Positions 51,166 through 60,286 of a stretch of DNA of 64,000 nt are shown one piece after another. The notes under the pieces are model-generated. The model made no database searches and was not told the DNA's origin. It worked only from the letters and a program-made list of their open reading frames with translations. Origin of the DNA: Capsulimonas corticalis (GTDB lineage: Bacteria > Armatimonadota > Armatimonadia > Armatimonadales > Capsulimonadaceae); contig NZ_AP025739.1 of the NCBI RefSeq assembly GCF_003574315.2, forward strand, positions 5,704,001 to 5,768,000, written 5' to 3'. Both the position numbers and the translations under genes were made by a program. The first letter of the stretch is position 1. Every line of letters begins with the position of its first letter.

Positions 51166-54069
51166 TTAGAAACGCCGTATCGGACGCTTCTTCTTCGGCC
51201 TGAGTCGGGAGTCCTCTTCTTCCGCAGTGTCCGCCGGCTTCGCGATGCTCGCGGCCGGGCGGGTCGGCGTGCTGGAAAGCGTCGCGCCGTTCGCGGCGGC
51301 AAGCGTCGGGATCGTGGCGTTGTTGACGCCGCTGCCCTTCTTCGCCAGCCAGTTCTCCCAGTCCACGAGAATGCTCGCGGCGTTGAAGATCGACGAGTAC
51401 GTTCCGCTAAGAATGCCGATGAACAGCGCCACGTTCAGCAGAAGCGTCGATTCGCCGCCGAACAGGATCAGCGCGCCCAGCGTCATCAGAACCGTCAGCG
51501 ACGTGCGCACCGAGCGGCGGAACGTCTGAAGGATCGAGTCATTGACCAGCGCCTCGAACTGCTCGCCGCGCTGACGCTTGCGCAGGTTCTCGCGGACACG
51601 GTCGAAGATAACGACCGTATCGTGGACCGAGAAACCGATCACTGTCAGCAGCGCCGTCACAAAGAGGCTGTCGATCTTCCAATTCAGGAAGTAGCCAAGC
51701 ATCGCGAATACGCCGATCAGCAGGACAACGTCATGCAGCAGCGCCGCGATCGCCGAAACGCCCATGCGCAGACCGGCCGCGAAGCCGCCCGTCGCGAACG
51801 CAATGGCGAGATAAAGCACGATCAGCGCGGACGCCAGCGCCACCGCCTGGATCGCCCGGCTGGTGAGTTCGTTGGAGATCAGCGGCTTCACGCGGTCGAA
51901 CGAGAGACGCGTTGTCTGCCGGATCGTGCTGAGCGCCTTGGTGAGCTTGACTTCGACAAGGTCTCGGTTCGTCGTCGGATCGACGTTTTTCGCCGCATCC
52001 GAGTTCGTCGTGATCTCCTCCGTCGTAATGATCGCCTGCTTGCCGCCTTCCGCCATCTGGACCAGCGGGTCTTCAACGCCCCCCGAATGCAAAGCATTGA
52101 GGACTTCCTGCTGCGTCGCCGGCTTATCGAACGCGACCTCAAGCTGCGAGCCGCCCTTGAACTCAATGCTCTTCTTCAGGCCCGACGGGTGAACCACCAG
52201 CCAGAAGAACAGGCCCGGGATGATGATCGCGGCGCTGATGCCGTAAAACAGCTTGCGGCGGCCAACGATATTATATCCAGGCTTCGTATCGACGGGAGCG
52301 TTCGGGTTGACGCCGAACAGCTTCGGGCTATTGCCGAAGCCGGCCTCCACGAGCGCATAGAGTAAGGTTCGAGTAACCGTAATCGCCGAGAACAGCGAGA
52401 CGATGACGCCCAGAAGAAGCGTCAGCGCGAAGCCGCGCACGCTGGGCGTTCCCATCGACAGAAGAACGATCGATGTGATAATCGTACAGATATTCGAGTC
52501 GCGGATCGCGGGGAACGCGCGGCTGAAGCCGGCATCGATGGCGCCGCGCAGACCGCGTCCATTGCGAAGTTCTTCCTTCATGCGCTCGAAGATCAGAATA
52601 TTCGCGTCAACCGCCATACCGATCGACAGGATAAAGCCCGCGATGCCCGGCAGGGTCAGCGTTACCGCCGGGATCCCCAGCCACTGCAGTCCGCCCCGGA
52701 AGATCGCCAGAGTAAAGAGCGAGTAGATGAGCAGCGCGATACAGGCGACAACACCCGGGAGGCGATACCATACCAGCATGAACAGGACGACGATCGCCAG
52801 ACCGATCAAGCCGGCGTGAAGGCTCTTATTGACGGCGCCCTTGCCCAGGCTCGCTTCGATGGTCTGTGTCTGCACCTGCTCCAGCGGCACCGGCAGCGCG
52901 CCGGCGTTGAGCATATCGGCGAGCGCCTTCGCTTCGGTCAGATTCTTGAAGCCGCCGCTGATTTCCGCGCGGCCGTCCGGAATATACGCGTTGATGGTCG
53001 GAGCCGAGAGTACGCCGTCATCCAGTACGATTCCCATGTACTCGTCGGTATGATCGCGCGTGAAGTCAGCGAACGCCTGCGTACCCTTCGCGCTGAATTC
53101 CTGCGACACAGCTGGCTCGGTGCCCATGGCTCCGCTCAGATGCGCTTCGGATTTCGGCAAAATATCGGCGCCTTGAAGGATTGCGGGGCTACAGTCCGCG
53201 ATAAACGTCTGCCACGCCGTCATTTCGCGATTCAGCATCGCGATGCGGCCTTGCTGATCCGGCGTCAGGTAAACTTGCAGGTCATGCTCGACGAGCGGAG
53301 GAGTCACTGTCGCTGGAACCGCGCCGGCTCGAGGAGCGCTTCCATCTCCCATGATCGAATTGAATTCGGAGCGAATTTGAGCTCCGTCCCGGAATGTGTG
53401 CGACAGATCGCGATTGAGCGCTTCGATGTACGATTGCTGGTCGGGCGTAAGATACGCCTTCTCTTCAATGCCGCCCAGGGGCGCGGGTATTGGCGTCAGT
53501 ACCGCGTTAGGCCGCGCCGTGGAGCCTTGCGCTAGCACTTGTTTGTATTCGCCGCGAATCTGAGATTCGTCGCGGAACGTCGGCAGGTTACGCCGATCAG
53601 TAAACGTATATCCTTCACGTCCCGTCAGAGGGTCGCGCGTAGTGTTCATCGCCACGGGGCGGCTGGGATCGCGCTTACACGCGACTTCCTTGAAGTAATA
53701 GAACTGCATGGACGCCGTGGTGCCAAGCGTCTTCAAGACGGCGTCGGGATCCTTGACGTCAGGAATCTCGATGACGAACTGGTCGTTCCCCTTGGGCTGT
53801 ACGGTCGCTTCCCCCACTCCGGAGGCGTTGATGCGATTCTCGAGAATATGACGGACCGTCGCCTGATCGTAAAGACCTTTGGGCGCCTTATCCGTCTCGG
53901 CGTGCAGAATCGTCCGGATACCGCCCCGGATATCCAAACCGTACTTGACCGGAAACGCCGCGACGCGCTTATGTAGCTTCGCGTCGTATGTCGTTCCCAC
54001 CATGACCCAAATGGACGCCGCGATCAGCAACACGATGACCAGCGGCAGCCAGACCTTCTGCAGTTTCAA
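51166..54069 (-). CDS. secDF: Fused protein translocase subunit SecDF with duplicated insert
   Basis: 967 residues, longer than most SecDF fusions. The SecD half starts with a membrane helix (LPLVIVLLIAASIWVMV) and LDIRGGIRTILHAE. It has the P1 head, then DDGVLSAPTINAYIPDGRAEISGGF and the helix bundle with SIGMAVDANILIFERMKEELR. The SecF half begins near residue 605 (NIVGRRKLFYGISAAIIIPG) and ends with SVHDTVVIFDRVRENLRK. Between residues 164 and 286 the P1 region holds two copies of a 61-62-residue unit. The C-terminal tail is charged (DSRLRPKKKRP). SecDF uses the proton gradient to aid Sec export. Confidence 0.95.
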   Translation of the reverse strand: MKLQKVWLPLVIVLLIAASIWVMVGTTYDAKLHKRVAAFPVKYGLDIRGGIRTILHAETDKAPKGLYDQATVRHILENRINASGVGEATVQPKGNDQFVIEIPDVKDPDAVLKTLGTTASMQFYYFKEVACKRDPSRPVAMNTTRDPLTGREGYTFTDRRNLPTFRDESQIRGEYKQVLAQGSTARPNAVLTPIPAPLGGIEEKAYLTPDQQSYIEALNRDLSHTFRDGAQIRSEFNSIMGDGSAPRAGAVPATVTPPLVEHDLQVYLTPDQQGRIAMLNREMTAWQTFIADCSPAILQGADILPKSEAHLSGAMGTEPAVSQEFSAKGTQAFADFTRDHTDEYMGIVLDDGVLSAPTINAYIPDGRAEISGGFKNLTEAKALADMLNAGALPVPLEQVQTQTIEASLGKGAVNKSLHAGLIGLAIVVLFMLVWYRLPGVVACIALLIYSLFTLAIFRGGLQWLGIPAVTLTLPGIAGFILSIGMAVDANILIFERMKEELRNGRGLRGAIDAGFSRAFPAIRDSNICTIITSIVLLSMGTPSVRGFALTLLLGVIVSLFSAITVTRTLLYALVEAGFGNSPKLFGVNPNAPVDTKPGYNIVGRRKLFYGISAAIIIPGLFFWLVVHPSGLKKSIEFKGGSQLEVAFDKPATQQEVLNALHSGGVEDPLVQMAEGGKQAIITTEEITTNSDAAKNVDPTTNRDLVEVKLTKALSTIRQTTRLSFDRVKPLISNELTSRAIQAVALASALIVLYLAIAFATGGFAAGLRMGVSAIAALLHDVVLLIGVFAMLGYFLNWKIDSLFVTALLTVIGFSVHDTVVIFDRVRENLRKRQRGEQFEALVNDSILQTFRRSVRTSLTVLMTLGALILFGGESTLLLNVALFIGILSGTYSSIFNAASILVDWENWLAKKGSGVNNATIPTLAAANGATLSSTPTRPAASIAKPADTAEEEDSRLRPKKKRPIRRF

Positions 54070-54131
54070 ACTCTTCCTCCGCGAAGAAAACTCTTCCGAA
54101 ATTCCTCGTAAAATGAACGTTCCATTATAAC

Positions 54132-55421
54132 TTACGGGGTGACCGATGTCAAGGCGCGCGGCGGCTCCGCCGCGGCCTCCGTAATGTCGCCCAGCACGCT
54201 TTCCAGAATTTCCGCGCTCCGTTCGGCCCCCGGCTCCGCCCGCATGCGCTTCCCAAGCTCGCTCACGCGTTCATGGATATCCTTCGAATCCAGCAGTCGC
54301 TGGAGGCGGCGGCGCAGCAGCTGCGGCGACAGATTCGACGGCAGCAAACGCAGCCCCCACCCGTTGCGCTGCAAGTGCGCCGCGTTCTCAAATTGATCGA
54401 AACCGCGCGGCACCACAAGCCCCGGCACGCCGTAATAGCACGCCGCCTGAGTCGTCCCCACCCCGCCCTGATGCACGATCGCCTGTGCGTGCGGAAAGAG
54501 TTCGTGATACGGCGCATACCGAAGCGCGAAGACACGCGCGCTTAACTCCGAGGGAATGACGAAATCGGACGGCGCTCCGAGCAGAACGGCGCGGCAGTTC
54601 ATCGCGCCGATCGATTCCAGCGCCGTCTCCCAGAAGCCGTTCGCGTGATTGATCACGGAGGACCCCAGGGTGAACACGACCAGCGGCGCATCGCCCTCCG
54701 GGATTTGCAGGGGCGGCGCATCGGCCGGCGCCGGGCCGTCCCAGCGCGCGTAAGCGCCCATTTGCAGAAAATCGGGCCAATCCGAAGGACGCGGGAAGAA
54801 GCTCTCGGACCACAAACATAGCGTTAGGAGCTGCGAATAACATCCGCCAAGCACCACGTTCTTGCGCGGCGGCGCCCCGAGGCGCTCGTACTGCGCGTTC
54901 GCCAGCTGATCGATCGGCGCCAGCATATCGTGCGCCGTCTTCCAGGCGAGCTTTCCCACCAGCGCCGGCGGATTGCGCCACGCGATGGAGGGGATCGGCC
55001 CAACCTCGGTAGGATAGCAGTTCGTCACGGGGGTCGCCGTCACCCAGGGAATCCCCGTCTTATACGCCACCGCCGGCGACGCCAATTGAATGGGGTGCGA
55101 CACAAACACATCGGCGTCGGCGCACAGCTCCACAAGGCCCTCGGTGGCCGGGACAATCGCGGGAACCAGCATTTCCCGAAAAAGAACGTCGATCGGCTCC
55201 GTCAGCGACGCCTTGAGCATGCGGCGCATGAGGTCCGATTCCGGATCCATATCCGGTCCTGCGTCCACCGCGTCCAGGCCCAGCGCGCGGATCTTCGCGG
55301 CGTTCGCGGGATTGACGGCGAATCGGGGCTCGTGCCCGCGCTCGCGCAGAGCGAACGCGAGGGCGATAAACGGATTGAAGTCGCCGGACGAACCGAGCGT
55401 ATGCAGCAAAATTCTGGCCAT
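54132..55421 (-). CDS. UGT/MurG-like glycosyltransferase (GT1-type, sterol glucosyltransferase-like)
   Basis: 429 residues. GT-B fold. The N-terminal domain begins ARILLHTLGSSGDFNPFIALAFALRERGHEPRFAV, with the Gly-rich loop of GT28/GT1. The C-terminal donor-binding domain reads VIHQGGVGTTQAACYYGVPGLVVPRGFDQFENAAHLQR when taken in pieces; HQGGVGT and PRGFDQFENA are the family's UDP-sugar signature. Members glucosylate sterols, polyketides or lipids. No partner pathway is nearby. It is divergent from the acyl-CoA dehydrogenase-like gene, with 55 bases between the starts. Confidence 0.88.
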   Translation of the reverse strand: MARILLHTLGSSGDFNPFIALAFALRERGHEPRFAVNPANAAKIRALGLDAVDAGPDMDPESDLMRRMLKASLTEPIDVLFREMLVPAIVPATEGLVELCADADVFVSHPIQLASPAVAYKTGIPWVTATPVTNCYPTEVGPIPSIAWRNPPALVGKLAWKTAHDMLAPIDQLANAQYERLGAPPRKNVVLGGCYSQLLTLCLWSESFFPRPSDWPDFLQMGAYARWDGPAPADAPPLQIPEGDAPLVVFTLGSSVINHANGFWETALESIGAMNCRAVLLGAPSDFVIPSELSARVFALRYAPYHELFPHAQAIVHQGGVGTTQAACYYGVPGLVVPRGFDQFENAAHLQRNGWGLRLLPSNLSPQLLRRRLQRLLDSKDIHERVSELGKRMRAEPGAERSAEILESVLGDITEAAAEPPRALTSVTP

Positions 55422-55476
55422 GGCGAAATTATACCCGGCTCCTCGGCGTAAGGATAATGGGTATACTTCCCCTACG

Positions 55477-56562
55477 ATGGAAGAAGCCTTATTGACACGA
55501 GCCCGGGAACTGGCCGACGGCGTGTTTCGCCCCCGCGCGCAGGACGCCGACCAGGGCGATATTCACGGTCAGGTCGGCGAAAATATCCGTTTGCTCGCCG
55601 AAGCCGGTTACTTCGGTCTCGGGATCTCGGCGGAGCACGGCGGCCTTGGCGCCGACGAAGAAACGCGCCGGGAATACGCCGAGCTGATGGCCAGCGCCTG
55701 CGGCGTCACGGCGTTCGTCCAGCAGCAGCTCCATGCCGGCGGATTTGTCGGCGGCGCGCCTGACGAAGCGTTCCGGCGCGAAATGCTCCCACAGTTCGCC
55801 TCCGGCAAAAAATTCTGCGGGGTCGCCTTCGCCCACCTGCGCCGCCCCGGTCCGCCCACCGTCACCGCCGAGCGCGTTTCCGGCGGTTTTCTCGTCAACG
55901 GCGTCGCCCCCTGGGTTACCGGCTGGTCTCTGCTGGATGGCTTTTCCCTCGGCGCCGTCATGGCCGACGAGCACCTCTTTGTGTACGTCCCCAAAGAAGG
56001 CAATGAAAAGGCGCTCACACCCGGCCCGCGCATTCCGCTCGCCGTGATGAACGCCTCGGACACGGTGCAGGTCACGATGACCGACCTGTTTGTCCCCGAA
56101 CGCGCCCTGCTCAGCGTGCGTCCCACCGACGCGCTTCGCCAGAGCGACCACTGCGGCATCACCGGTCATGTTTATCTTCCGCTCGGCTGCGCGCGCGGCT
56201 CGATCGATTACCTGCGCGCCCTCGCTGAAAAGCGTGCGAACGCGCGTCTTATCGAAGTCGCCGACGCCTTTGCTGAAGAAGTTGACCGCTGCCGCGCCGA
56301 AGCCCTCGCCTGGACCGGCGCCTGCGCCAACCTCCCCGAATACAAAGAGCGCGCTCTGCACGCTCGCGCCAGCGCCATCGTCCTCGCCGTCCGCGCCGCC
56401 CACGCCGCCGTCACCGCCACCGGCGGCAGCGCCCATCTGCTCACCCAGCCGCCCCAGCGGCTGCTCCGCGAAGCGATTTTCTACACCACGACGGCGCAAA
56501 CTCAAGACGTGCAGGCCGAGACGCTGGATTTACTGGTGTCGCCGGACTGCTGGCGAGCGTAA
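55477..56562 (+). CDS. Acyl-CoA dehydrogenase-like flavoprotein
   Basis: 361 residues from ATG 55477; the frame extends to 55090 but that overlaps the divergent gene. Acyl-CoA dehydrogenase order is seen: LAEAGYFGLGISAEHGGLGAD, QQLHAGGFVGGAPDEAFRREMLPQFASGKKFCGVAFAHLRRPGPP in pieces, a beta domain with NGVAPWVTGWSLLDGFSLG, and a helical C-terminus. The catalytic Glu position is not obvious to me, and the helical domain is shorter than usual (family about 380). Could be an acyl-CoA dehydrogenase or a flavin monooxygenase of the DszC kind. No fatty-acid genes are near. Confidence 0.78.
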   Translation: MEEALLTRARELADGVFRPRAQDADQGDIHGQVGENIRLLAEAGYFGLGISAEHGGLGADEETRREYAELMASACGVTAFVQQQLHAGGFVGGAPDEAFRREMLPQFASGKKFCGVAFAHLRRPGPPTVTAERVSGGFLVNGVAPWVTGWSLLDGFSLGAVMADEHLFVYVPKEGNEKALTPGPRIPLAVMNASDTVQVTMTDLFVPERALLSVRPTDALRQSDHCGITGHVYLPLGCARGSIDYLRALAEKRANARLIEVADAFAEEVDRCRAEALAWTGACANLPEYKERALHARASAIVLAVRAAHAAVTATGGSAHLLTQPPQRLLREAIFYTTTAQTQDVQAETLDLLVSPDCWRA

Positions 56563-56595
56563 CGTTATCATGTCAACGCCAGGAGGCATTTACCA

Positions 56596-57060
56596 ATGGC
56601 AATCAAGGAATACGTTGCGTTCTTCGCCTTCATGATTAGTATGTGCCTATGGACTGCCGCCAACGATACGATCAACACTCAATATTTCGCGGCCAATCAC
56701 GGATTGAGCGCCGGCACTTGGTGGTTCGGAACTTTACTCATTACGATTGTCTTTTTCATCGGTCTAGCTCATATGGGACGGGCCGCGCGGCAGCAAGAAG
56801 CTTCGGGACAACTTCCATACCCTGCACCTAAAAATCCACGCAACTGGATCCTATTTTTCAGCAGCCTATTTTGGGGATTGTCCGCTGTGGAGCGGATACA
56901 AACGTGTTTGACGCGACTGAACGCGCCGCAGCTCCCCTCGGATATTAAGTTCTGGTTCGCGGTTTTGACGATTGTGAACGTTGGGGCGTGGCTCCTCTGG
57001 GTGATTCATACCTACGGCATGTGGCGCTCGCAGCGAACTCAATCGATCACACAGATCTAA
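56596..57060 (+). CDS. Small integral membrane protein of unknown function
   Basis: 154 residues with four predicted helices (about 5-22, 42-62, 85-100, 115-138). AGGAGG (56581-56586) stands ideally before the ATG at 56596. Segments such as GTWWFGTLLITIVFFIGLAHMG and KFWFAVLTIVNVGAWLLWVIHTYG are unlike any family I know. Base composition is lower in GC than the neighbours. It lies 33 bases after the acyl-CoA dehydrogenase-like gene and converges with the small TPR-like gene. Confidence 0.6.
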   Translation: MAIKEYVAFFAFMISMCLWTAANDTINTQYFAANHGLSAGTWWFGTLLITIVFFIGLAHMGRAARQQEASGQLPYPAPKNPRNWILFFSSLFWGLSAVERIQTCLTRLNAPQLPSDIKFWFAVLTIVNVGAWLLWVIHTYGMWRSQRTQSITQI

Positions 57061-57066
57061 TAGCTT

Positions 57067-57387
57067 TCACGATTCCAGTGGACGATCCGTCAGCGTCAGC
57101 ACCTTGCGCCATTCATCGCGCGCCTCGTCACTCAGCCCCAACGCCTGCAATGCGAGTCCGCTTAAGTAATGGCTGAGCGGGTTCGCCGGTTCGTCGGCGG
57201 CGGCTTCGAAGAATTCCCAGAGGGCTTCGGTAGTGCAGCCGTGCGTGTAGAGCGATAAGCCGTTTTGTAAATGCTCGCGCGCATTGGCGTTTTTCTGGGT
57301 GGTATCGCCGGCGCCATTGTCCGTCCAGCGATGTATGGCGACGGATGACGCCTGACGCAGAAGATGTAATGTGGATTCGTTGTCCAT
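57067..57387 (-). CDS. Small TPR-like protein
   Basis: 106 residues. The second half reads AREHLQNGLSLYTHGCTTEALWEFFEAAADEP and PLSHYLSGLALQALGLSDEARDEWRKVLTL in pieces, two tandem helix pairs with the TPR spacing of small and aromatic residues (G-L-Y...A...F-A, L-G...A-L...A). GGAGG lies upstream of the ATG. Likely a scaffold for protein contacts. No partner is known. Confidence 0.6.
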   Translation of the reverse strand: MDNESTLHLLRQASSVAIHRWTDNGAGDTTQKNANAREHLQNGLSLYTHGCTTEALWEFFEAAADEPANPLSHYLSGLALQALGLSDEARDEWRKVLTLTDRPLES

Positions 57388-57517
57388 TGCAGGCCTCCGA
57401 TGTTTGCCAGAAACAACCGCTCAGAGCTGAGCGCTGGAAAAGTCGAGGAGCAAGACGGCCAGGCGGAAGAGTGCGGAAAACGGCGCGGGTGGCGGTGATG
57501 CATCCGAAATTCGTTCG

Positions 57518-57551
57518 AGGGCGCCGGCGGCGTCATTGACGGCGGCGCCCT
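57518..57551 (-). terminator. Possible hairpin terminator after the MscS-type gene
   Basis: AGGGCGCCG (57518-57526) pairs with CGGCGCCCT (57543-57551), with a GTCA/TGAC inner pair. It lies 10 bases after the channel gene stop on the minus strand. No T run follows, so it is weak. The rest of 57388-57560 shows nothing recognisable. Confidence 0.35.
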
Positions 57552-57560
57552 CTCCCCTTG

Positions 57561-59165
57561 TCATACGGCGGCCGGATGGGAATTGTTACCGGATTGTCCC
57601 GGCAATTCTTCGGAATTTGAGGAATTTTCCGATACGGCCTGGCCTTCCGTCGGCGCGCTTTGCCGAGCATCGACCAGCGTCACGCGGGTATTCGTATACG
57701 GGGCGATGGTCGCGATCCCAGCGGCGTCAAAGGCTTCCTTGAGACGCAGGCGAAGCTCGCGCGTGACCGGGCTTTGATCGCCGGGCAGCGTGCGAACGAG
57801 CATGCGAAGGGTGATGTCGCCGGCGTTGATGGCGTCGACGCCCAGCATGGTCGGCGGGGCGAGAATACGCTCCGGCCACTCCTCCAGCAGCGCATTGCCC
57901 GTGGATTCCATGATCTTGAGGGCTTCGCGCAGATCGGTGTCCGGCTGTACGTTGATCTGGACATCGGCCTGCGCCCAGCGCAGAGTCTGGTTCGCCACGG
58001 CGTCGATGATCCGGTTGGGAAAGGTCACCAGGCGCCCTTTGACGTCCCGAATTTGCGTCACGCGCAGGTTCAGCACTTCGACCGTCCCCGAGAACTCCTT
58101 GATATCCACAACGTCCCCTACCCCAAATCGGTCGTCAATCAAGATGTTGACGCCCGCCACGAGATCCTTCGTCGTGTCCTGAGTGGCGAGACCGATGGCG
58201 ACGCCGATCAATCCGGCGGACGCCAGCAGGGCCGCCAGGTTCACGCCGATCCATGACAGCGCCACCACGGCGGCGATGGCCCAGATCACCGAAACGCCGG
58301 TGACGACCGCGACGCTGCCCAGAGTCGCCCGGCGCCGAAATGTCCGCTCGGTGCGCTCGCCCGGCGACAGCGTTTCCGGAAGCGGCGGGAAGATATGGCG
58401 CAGGAACAGCCGCAGCAGACGCGAGAGGCCCGCCGCCGCCAGCGACACGATGATCAAAATACTGATCGGGCGCAGGACGCCGTGCCCCAGCAGGGAATGC
58501 AGCGGCTGAGTCAGCGGGAAAAGATCGGTAATGACAAACGCGGCGAACAGCCACACCAGCGACTGCATGGCCCAGCCCGGACGATCCAGGAATCGGCGCG
58601 CGAGACGCCAGATCAGCAGGTTCACGAGGATCGCCATGCCGACGATCTGCGCCGTCTCGATCAGCGCCTCGCGCAGGTAATGGGGCTGGCGCTCGCGCTG
58701 CGCCTGATCCAGACGGCGCTCGAGCATCGCGGCCCACTCGGAAGCGACCTGATCGACCGTCTCGCCCTTCGCGGCGGCGTCGGCGGCGGACACGGTCACC
58801 AGGGGCTTCCCCGCCACCTGAATCGCCACCTCGTCGTTCGGCGCGGCCTGCATGGTGACGGCCGGCGGGGCGGCGTCCGTGGGCGTTTCGCGCAGCGCGG
58901 AGTCGAGACGCAGGCCGACGAGATCGGCGCGGTCCTGCGCCTTCTGCGCGTCGTCGCCCGTCACCTGGAACAGCGTGCGCCCGGCCAGCGCGACGACCGG
59001 CTTTTGCGGCTTCGCGTTCGAAGGCAGCGCCGGCGGACCAAGCGTGACGGCGCTGGGAAGACCGGGAATCTTGAATCCGGGAATTTGCGCGGCCGATGGC
59101 GCTACGCCGGCGAAGGCCCACGCAAGCCCGAGAAGGACAATGACGAAGTATCGGATGAGGCGCAT
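57561..59165 (-). CDS. MscS-family mechanosensitive ion channel
   Basis: 534 residues from ATG 59165, preceded by AAAGGAACGG. Signal peptide (about 1-28), a periplasmic domain of about 150 residues (FQVTGDDAQKAQDRADLVGL), then four membrane helices. The MscS pore helix and beta domain read ALLASAGLIGVAIGLATQDTTKDLVAGVNILIDDRFGVGDVVDI in pieces, then VTFPNRIIDAVANQTLRW and AGDITLRMLVRTLPGDQ. The Gly/Ala-rich TM3 is typical. Channels of this class release solutes on osmotic downshift. The AraC regulator gene ends 18 bases upstream on the same strand. Confidence 0.92.
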   Translation of the reverse strand: MRLIRYFVIVLLGLAWAFAGVAPSAAQIPGFKIPGLPSAVTLGPPALPSNAKPQKPVVALAGRTLFQVTGDDAQKAQDRADLVGLRLDSALRETPTDAAPPAVTMQAAPNDEVAIQVAGKPLVTVSAADAAAKGETVDQVASEWAAMLERRLDQAQRERQPHYLREALIETAQIVGMAILVNLLIWRLARRFLDRPGWAMQSLVWLFAAFVITDLFPLTQPLHSLLGHGVLRPISILIIVSLAAAGLSRLLRLFLRHIFPPLPETLSPGERTERTFRRRATLGSVAVVTGVSVIWAIAAVVALSWIGVNLAALLASAGLIGVAIGLATQDTTKDLVAGVNILIDDRFGVGDVVDIKEFSGTVEVLNLRVTQIRDVKGRLVTFPNRIIDAVANQTLRWAQADVQINVQPDTDLREALKIMESTGNALLEEWPERILAPPTMLGVDAINAGDITLRMLVRTLPGDQSPVTRELRLRLKEAFDAAGIATIAPYTNTRVTLVDARQSAPTEGQAVSENSSNSEELPGQSGNNSHPAAV

Positions 59166-59183
59166 GGCCGTTCCTTTCACGGC

Positions 59184-60194
59184 CTACAGCAGTCCGAAGC
59201 GTCCGAGACGCACCACGCTGCCCTGACGCCGAAATTGATTGGGAGTAGTCTGCATCACCTGCCGGAAGACACGGATAAAGTTCGTGTAGTCGGAATATCC
59301 GATCTTCGCCGAGATCTCCTTGACCGTCATCGTCGTATCCTTGAGAAGTATGCACGAATCGTGGATCTTCTGCTCCAGAATGACCTGATGCGGCGAGCGG
59401 TCGAGACGCGCCCGGAAGACCCGCGACAGCCGCTCCCGAGAGACGCCGACGCGGCGGGCCAGCTCCTCGACATTCAGCTCCGATCCGTCCGTTTCGCCGA
59501 TGATCTGCATGGCGCGTTTGACCAGGTCCATTGCGGCGTCGTTTTTCTCCTGCGCGCGTCCCGAGGCGGCGAGGGCCAGCAGAAGCTCGATCGTCAGCTC
59601 GGAAGCGTCTACCGGATGGGGATGCATAATGGCGTACGGCGGTCCGGCCAGGGCCATCAAGCGGCGCAGGATCGCCGTATCCGGCGCCAAGGTAAAGATC
59701 GGGCCGTAATGCTGCACAAGGCCGTTCATCATGGACATCGCCGCTTCGCCCGCGAACTCACAGACGAAGTAGCTCCAGGTCTCGTCGGACTCTGGCGGAT
59801 AGTAATAGGACATGTTCAGATCGCTGATCTGAACGAGAAACCCCTGCCCGGCGGTGGTGCGGTACTCCGTGTCTTTGTATCGGAAGCCGCCGACGCCGCC
59901 GAGCGTGTAGCAAAAGTAGGCGAAGTTTTCCCGGAACCGAAACCGCCCATCGCAGCGATACCGGGCGTCCCGGCACGACTGCACGCCGATGCTGATCGGG
60001 CGCGGCAGCAGCGGGATCACAGGGAGTGGTTCGAAGAAGAGACGCCAGCGCCATTCGAATGTCTTCACATGCGTGGCGAAAAAATCGTTGGACTCCTCCA
60101 GTGTCGCATACTGGACCGGAGGCGACGCCGCGCGCGCCTCCTCCGTCTCCGCCATATTGGGCGAACGCGAGAGGTCGAGATCACAAATTGACAT
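59184..60194 (-). CDS. AraC-family transcriptional regulator
   Basis: 336 residues. Residues about 70-190 look like a cupin-type arabinose-binding sensor (CRDARYRCDGRFRFRENFA, FRYKDTEYRTTAGQGFLVQI, SYFVCEFAG). Residues about 225-325 are the AraC HTH pair: NVEELARRVGVSRERLSRVF and VKEISAKIGYSDYTNFIRVFRQVMQTTPNQFR in pieces. It is divergent from the GH38 gene; the 92-base gap holds three ACGTCA elements and a good promoter for GH38. It is probably the activator of that gene and perhaps its own regulator. Confidence 0.92.
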   Translation of the reverse strand: MSICDLDLSRSPNMAETEEARAASPPVQYATLEESNDFFATHVKTFEWRWRLFFEPLPVIPLLPRPISIGVQSCRDARYRCDGRFRFRENFAYFCYTLGGVGGFRYKDTEYRTTAGQGFLVQISDLNMSYYYPPESDETWSYFVCEFAGEAAMSMMNGLVQHYGPIFTLAPDTAILRRLMALAGPPYAIMHPHPVDASELTIELLLALAASGRAQEKNDAAMDLVKRAMQIIGETDGSELNVEELARRVGVSRERLSRVFRARLDRSPHQVILEQKIHDSCILLKDTTMTVKEISAKIGYSDYTNFIRVFRQVMQTTPNQFRRQGSVVRLGRFGLL

Positions 60195-60197
60195 TAA

Positions 60198-60258
60198 ACG
60201 TCACATTTCTCTGTCTTGATATTTTCTACAGGATGACGTATTCTAGGGATTAACGTCA
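60198..60258. promoter_or_regulatory. Three ACGTCA elements between the AraC and GH38 genes
   Basis: ACGTCA at 60198-60203 and 60253-60258, and its reverse complement TGACGT at 60234-60239. The last two form an inverted pair 13 bases apart that covers the -10 region of the GH38 promoter; the first lies over the regulator's own start. Confidence 0.45.
60216..60244 (+). promoter_or_regulatory. Promoter of the GH38 alpha-mannosidase gene
   Basis: TTGATA (60216-60221), 17-base spacer, TATTCT (60239-60244), about 42 bases before the ATG at 60287. Confidence 0.5.
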
Positions 60259-60286
60259 AGCCCCCGCAAGGTTCACAAATATCACT

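Noticed and set aside
50836-52365. 509-codon plus-strand frame
   Set aside because: Antisense to recJ and secDF; no domain, Arg-rich composition.
58395-60191. 598-codon plus-strand frame
   Set aside because: Antisense to the MscS-type channel and AraC regulator, both with strong family motifs; the product is a low-complexity Arg/Gln/His-rich string.
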